10,000 nt of DNA, from positions 1 to 10,000 of the forward strand of contig JAIWNU010000068.1 in the NCBI GenBank assembly GCA_020216655.1. Direction: 5' to 3'. How positions within the stretch are numbered: the stretch's first letter is position 1; the number at the start of each line of letters is the position of its first letter. The translations under genes and the position numbers were made by a program. This stretch comes from Treponema sp. (GTDB lineage: Bacteria; Spirochaetota; Spirochaetia; Treponematales; Breznakiellaceae). Below the pieces are notes generated by a model. That model had not been told where the DNA came from and ran no database searches. It saw only the letters and a list, made by a program, of their open reading frames with translations. Below are positions 7,548 through 10,000 of the stretch, piece after piece.

Positions 7548-8300
7548 ATGATACGACTTAAAAATCATGAACAGATTGCAGGCATTCGTGAGTCCTGCAA
7601 AATGCTCAGTGCCATGTTCAAAGAATTGACCCCCCTGGTAGTTCCGGGGGTAGAAACGAGGGACCTAGATCAATGGGTGCAGAACTGGATAAAAAAAGCG
7701 GGGGGGAAACCGGCTTTTCTTAATTATGGGGATGATGATAACCCCTTTCCTGCGGCACTCTGTGTCTCTATAAATGAAGAGGTTATTCACGGAATACCTT
7801 CAAAAAGAAAGGTAGCTTCCGGAGACCTGGTATCCCTGGATTGCGGCATAAATCTGGGCGGTCATTTTAGCGATATGGCCGTAACCGTAGAAGTTGGCCA
7901 GGTAAGCGAGGAAGCAAAAAAGCTTAACCGCGTTACACGGGAATGCCTTGATAAGGCCATAGAACAGGCCATTTATGGTAACCGGATACTTCAGATTGCC
8001 CGGGCGGTATACAATCATGCCACAAGCCATGGCTATGGGGTAGTACACCAGTATTGCGGCCATGGAGTCGGCTTTTCTCCCCACGAGGACCCCCAGGTCC
8101 CTAACAATCCCCGGGGCCCTAATCCCCGCATGATGGAAGGTCTGGTTATTGCCATAGAACCGATGATCAATTTGGGGACCGCAGAAGTGGAAGTCCTCGA
8201 TGATGGATGGACTGTCGTGACCGCTGATCGAAAAATTTCATGCCATTGGGAACATACGGTTGCTATTTTTCAAGATCACACCGAGATATTAACTCTGTAG
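7548..8300 (+). CDS. map: Methionine aminopeptidase, type I
   Basis: This cytoplasmic metallo-enzyme removes the initiator methionine from new proteins. At 250 residues it has the compact type I length, without the inserted domain of type II enzymes. All five metal ligands are visible: Asp98 (LDCG), Asp109 (FSDMAVT), His172 (CGHGVG), Glu204 (AIEPMI) and Glu235 (WEHTVAI). His81 (VIHGIP) and His179 (SPHEDP) match the catalytic histidines. A small acidic stretch, GDDDNP at 61-66, sits just before FPAALCVSINEEV where many type I enzymes have only GYGGFP-like residues. The ATG lies one base after the J-protein stop, with AGGA at 7537-7540 seven bases upstream, so it is probably cotranscribed with the genes before it. 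As the enzyme is usually essential, its place at the end of an ATPase operon may tie its expression to this promoter. Confidence 0.97.
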   Translation: MIRLKNHEQIAGIRESCKMLSAMFKELTPLVVPGVETRDLDQWVQNWIKKAGGKPAFLNYGDDDNPFPAALCVSINEEVIHGIPSKRKVASGDLVSLDCGINLGGHFSDMAVTVEVGQVSEEAKKLNRVTRECLDKAIEQAIYGNRILQIARAVYNHATSHGYGVVHQYCGHGVGFSPHEDPQVPNNPRGPNPRMMEGLVIAIEPMINLGTAEVEVLDDGWTVVTADRKISCHWEHTVAIFQDHTEILTL

Positions 8301-8310
8301 AGACTCTGTA
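8292..8310 (+). repeat. Short direct repeat at the map stop / htrA leader
   Basis: ACTCTGTA occurs at 8292-8299 and again at 8303-8310, an 11-base step, close to one helical turn. It straddles the map stop codon. Two same-face copies could be an operator or simply chance; nothing else supports regulation. Confidence 0.35.
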
Positions 8311-8346
8311 ACCTATCAACTCAGGAATTTATTATATTTATGTAAT

Positions 8347-8351
8347 GGAGG
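8347..8351 (+). promoter_or_regulatory. Ribosome binding site that decides the htrA start
   Basis: GGAGG lies five bases before the ATG at 8357. It overlaps the in-frame ATG at 8345, which itself has no site upstream, so 8357 is the more likely start. Confidence 0.7.
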
Positions 8352-8356
8352 TTCCT

Positions 8357-9862
8357 ATGTCTCTGTATGAAAAACTCTCATCAAAGAAATTCTTTATTTT
8401 CAATCTCGTATTGCTGGGAGCGCTTTTCGGTTTTTCCCTTGCTTTATTTTCTTTTTCGTTAGCAAAGCCTGCGACCAAGCAGGTAGCTTATGCCCAATCG
8501 GTCCCTTCACCGGTCAGTTCTGACGCCCTTTCGGTAGTAGAAAGCCTGCAAAAAGCGTTCCGAGCCGTATCGGATGCGGTGCTGCCTGTGGTCGTACAGG
8601 TTAATACGGTGGAGATCCAAAAACAGCAGGTTCCCCAATTTAACGGTATTCCTTGGGAATTTTTCTTCGGCACCCCCCAGGATTCCACTCCAAAAGGGAA
8701 CCAGGAACGGGAATACCGATCCAAAGGGGTAGGTTCCGGTATTATCGTGCGGAAGGCAGGAAATACCTACTATGTGCTCACCAATAACCATGTTGCCGGC
8801 AGCGCGTCAGAGATTAGTATAACCGTGAACGATGGCCGGGAATTCAAGGCTAAATTGGTCGGCAAGGATGAGCGGAAAGACCTGGCGCTCATTTCATTTG
8901 AATCCAAGGAAAACTTTCCCATCGCGGTCCTTGGAGATTCGGACCAGGTTAAGGTTGGCGACTGGGCAATTGCCGTGGGAAGTCCCTTAGGCCTTATGTC
9001 TTCTGTAACGATGGGTATTGTAAGTGCCGTGGGCAGAACCGGAGGCCCCGCGGGCAATATAAATGATTTTATTCAGACCGATGCGGCCATAAACCAGGGA
9101 AACTCTGGCGGCGCCTTGGTGAATATCCGCGGTGAAGTTATAGGCATTAATACATGGATAGCCTCTCCCTCAGGAGGTTCTGTAGGTCTCGGCTTTTCCA
9201 TACCGGTCAATAACGTAAAGCGGGCTATAGATGATTTTATTACAAAGGGCCAGGTAAAATATGGATGGCTCGGTGTATCCCTCATCGATGCGGACAAGGA
9301 CATGGCTGCCGAACTCGGCATCCAGAACCGGAGGGGTGCCCTCGCATCTCAGGTCTTTATCGGTTCACCCGCCGACAAGGGCGGCATACTTCCCGGAGAC
9401 TTTATTATCAAACTAAATGATAAAGAAGTCCGAAACCGCGATCAGCTTGTGCTTGCGGTCGGAGACCTTAAAGCGGGAGAACAGGCTACCTTTGTGGTTT
9501 TAAGAGGCGGAACTGAGCGGACCATCCGGGTACGTATTGATGAACGGAAGGACGATGTGGTGGCCGACAACAGCAAGTTGTGGCCCGGTGCTATCGTTAC
9601 CCCAGTTAATGAAGAGATACAAAAGACTCTAAAATTGGATGTAAAAGTTAAAGGGCTTTATGTGGTGGAAGTCATTGCCAAGAGTCCTGCAGCAGTGATG
9701 GGACTGCAGCGGGGGGATATCATTACGGGAATAAACGGCGAAAGTGCAAGGACCCTTCCTGATTTCTACCGTTTACTGAATGACAAATCCAAAAAAGATC
9801 TCTGGTTCGAAGTCCAGCGGGGCGACACAAGCCTGGAAACTATGCGTTACAAGCGGCCTTAA
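8357..9862 (+). CDS. htrA: HtrA/DegP-family periplasmic serine protease with two PDZ domains
   Basis: This is an envelope quality-control protease, predicted to act in the periplasm. The 501-residue product has an N-terminal membrane anchor or uncleaved signal (about residues 11-35, preceded by Lys-rich SSKK), a linker, a trypsin-like domain (about 60-295) and two PDZ domains (about 302-395 and 405-495). The catalytic triad is complete: His145 in LTNNHVAGSA, Asp175 in RKDLALIS and Ser250 in NQGNSGGALVN. The oxyanion segment and GLGFSIPVN are also typical. The PDZ carboxylate-binding loops appear as YGWLGVSL and KGLYVVEV. The AYAQ at 44-47 could be a cleavage site, but it lies farther from the hydrophobic core than usual, so anchoring is my preferred reading. 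The gap to map is 56 bases with no clear terminator, so read-through is possible; a TATTAT at 8330-8335 could be a weak -10 box without a good -35. I recall a map/htrA neighbourhood in T. pallidum. Confidence 0.96.
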   Translation: MSLYEKLSSKKFFIFNLVLLGALFGFSLALFSFSLAKPATKQVAYAQSVPSPVSSDALSVVESLQKAFRAVSDAVLPVVVQVNTVEIQKQQVPQFNGIPWEFFFGTPQDSTPKGNQEREYRSKGVGSGIIVRKAGNTYYVLTNNHVAGSASEISITVNDGREFKAKLVGKDERKDLALISFESKENFPIAVLGDSDQVKVGDWAIAVGSPLGLMSSVTMGIVSAVGRTGGPAGNINDFIQTDAAINQGNSGGALVNIRGEVIGINTWIASPSGGSVGLGFSIPVNNVKRAIDDFITKGQVKYGWLGVSLIDADKDMAAELGIQNRRGALASQVFIGSPADKGGILPGDFIIKLNDKEVRNRDQLVLAVGDLKAGEQATFVVLRGGTERTIRVRIDERKDDVVADNSKLWPGAIVTPVNEEIQKTLKLDVKVKGLYVVEVIAKSPAAVMGLQRGDIITGINGESARTLPDFYRLLNDKSKKDLWFEVQRGDTSLETMRYKRP

Positions 9863-9875
9863 GCTATAATTTTTA

Positions 9876-9914
9876 AGCAGCGGGTCCCAGAGCAATAAAA
9901 AGGGACCCGCTGCT
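9876..9914 (+). terminator. Perfect 13-bp hairpin after htrA, probable terminator without U-tract
   Basis: AGCAGCGGGTCCC (9876-9888) pairs perfectly with GGGACCCGCTGCT (9902-9914) around a 13-base A-rich loop. It starts 14 bases after the htrA stop. The base after the stem is G, followed by TAATCC, so the classic run of U is missing on the plus strand; the minus strand has no U-run after the stem either. It may end transcription in another way, stabilise the 3' end of the mRNA, or belong to a repeated palindrome family. Confidence 0.6.
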
Positions 9915-9970
9915 GTAATCCTCCGTGCGAGATGCTTTCAAAAAGTTTTGTTTTGCGCTACATTTAATCC

Positions 9971-10000
9971 ATGAAGAAGGAATTTTTACCCTACGATCTG
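9971..10000 (+). CDS. Possible start of a new gene, cut by window end
   Basis: An ATG at 9971 opens ten codons (MKKEFLPYDL) without a stop before the window ends. The composition looks like a real N-terminus and the position after the htrA hairpin suits a new transcription unit. However, no Shine-Dalgarno sequence is seen in the preceding bases (GCGCTACATTTAATCC). I do not recognise the product. Confidence 0.35.
   Translation, partial: MKKEFLPYDL

Noticed and set aside
8307..8335. Sigma-70-type promoter for htrA (TGTAAC ... TATTAT)
   Set aside because: The -10 candidate matches 5 of 6 but the -35 only 2 of 6, and the region is AT-rich, so I do not annotate it as a feature.
9936..9964. Promoter for the gene at 9971 (TTTCAA ... 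TACATT)
   Set aside because: Both boxes are weak and the -10 would be only six bases from the ATG, giving a leaderless message at best.

Overview
The window reads as one tightly packed, plus-strand gene block from a bacterium that uses a V/A-type rotary ATPase, most probably a spirochaete of the Treponema group. This rests on the bacterial V-ATPase gene set (I-K-F-E-A-B-D), moderate GC content with frequent CGG arginine codons, and a map-htrA pair preceded by a J-domain gene, an arrangement I recall from Treponema pallidum. The assignment comes from memory, not a search. Every recognisable gene lies on the plus strand, and I see no tRNA, rRNA, CRISPR, insertion sequence or phage gene.

Bases 1-5861 hold the V-ATPase: the 3' part of subunit I (a), then K (c ring), F, E, A (catalytic), B (non-catalytic) and D (rotor axle). 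Neighbouring genes overlap by 4 or 8 bases or are at most 16 bases apart. The membrane subunits I and K form the ion channel and rotor ring, A and B form the ATPase head, D and F the central stalk, and E part of the peripheral stalk. The C (d) subunit and the G/H partner of E are not in the visible part; they may lie upstream of base 1 or elsewhere.

Bases 5858-8300 continue in the same transcriptional direction with almost no spacing: a UspA-fold protein with a degraded nucleotide loop, a small flavodoxin-like protein without an FMN phosphate loop, a J-domain protein with a helical-repeat C-terminus, and methionine aminopeptidase. A 56-base gap then precedes a membrane-anchored HtrA/DegP-type serine protease with two PDZ domains (8357-9862), which could be read through from map or have its own promoter. 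A perfect 13-bp hairpin follows at 9876-9914, and the window ends ten codons into a possible new gene.

Most of this is well-known machinery. The points worth a second look are the signal-peptide-bearing, single-hairpin c subunit and its ion site, the contrast in ribosome-binding strength between K and F that suits their different copy numbers, the poorly characterised small genes attached to the ATPase operon, and the hairpin that lacks a U-tract.
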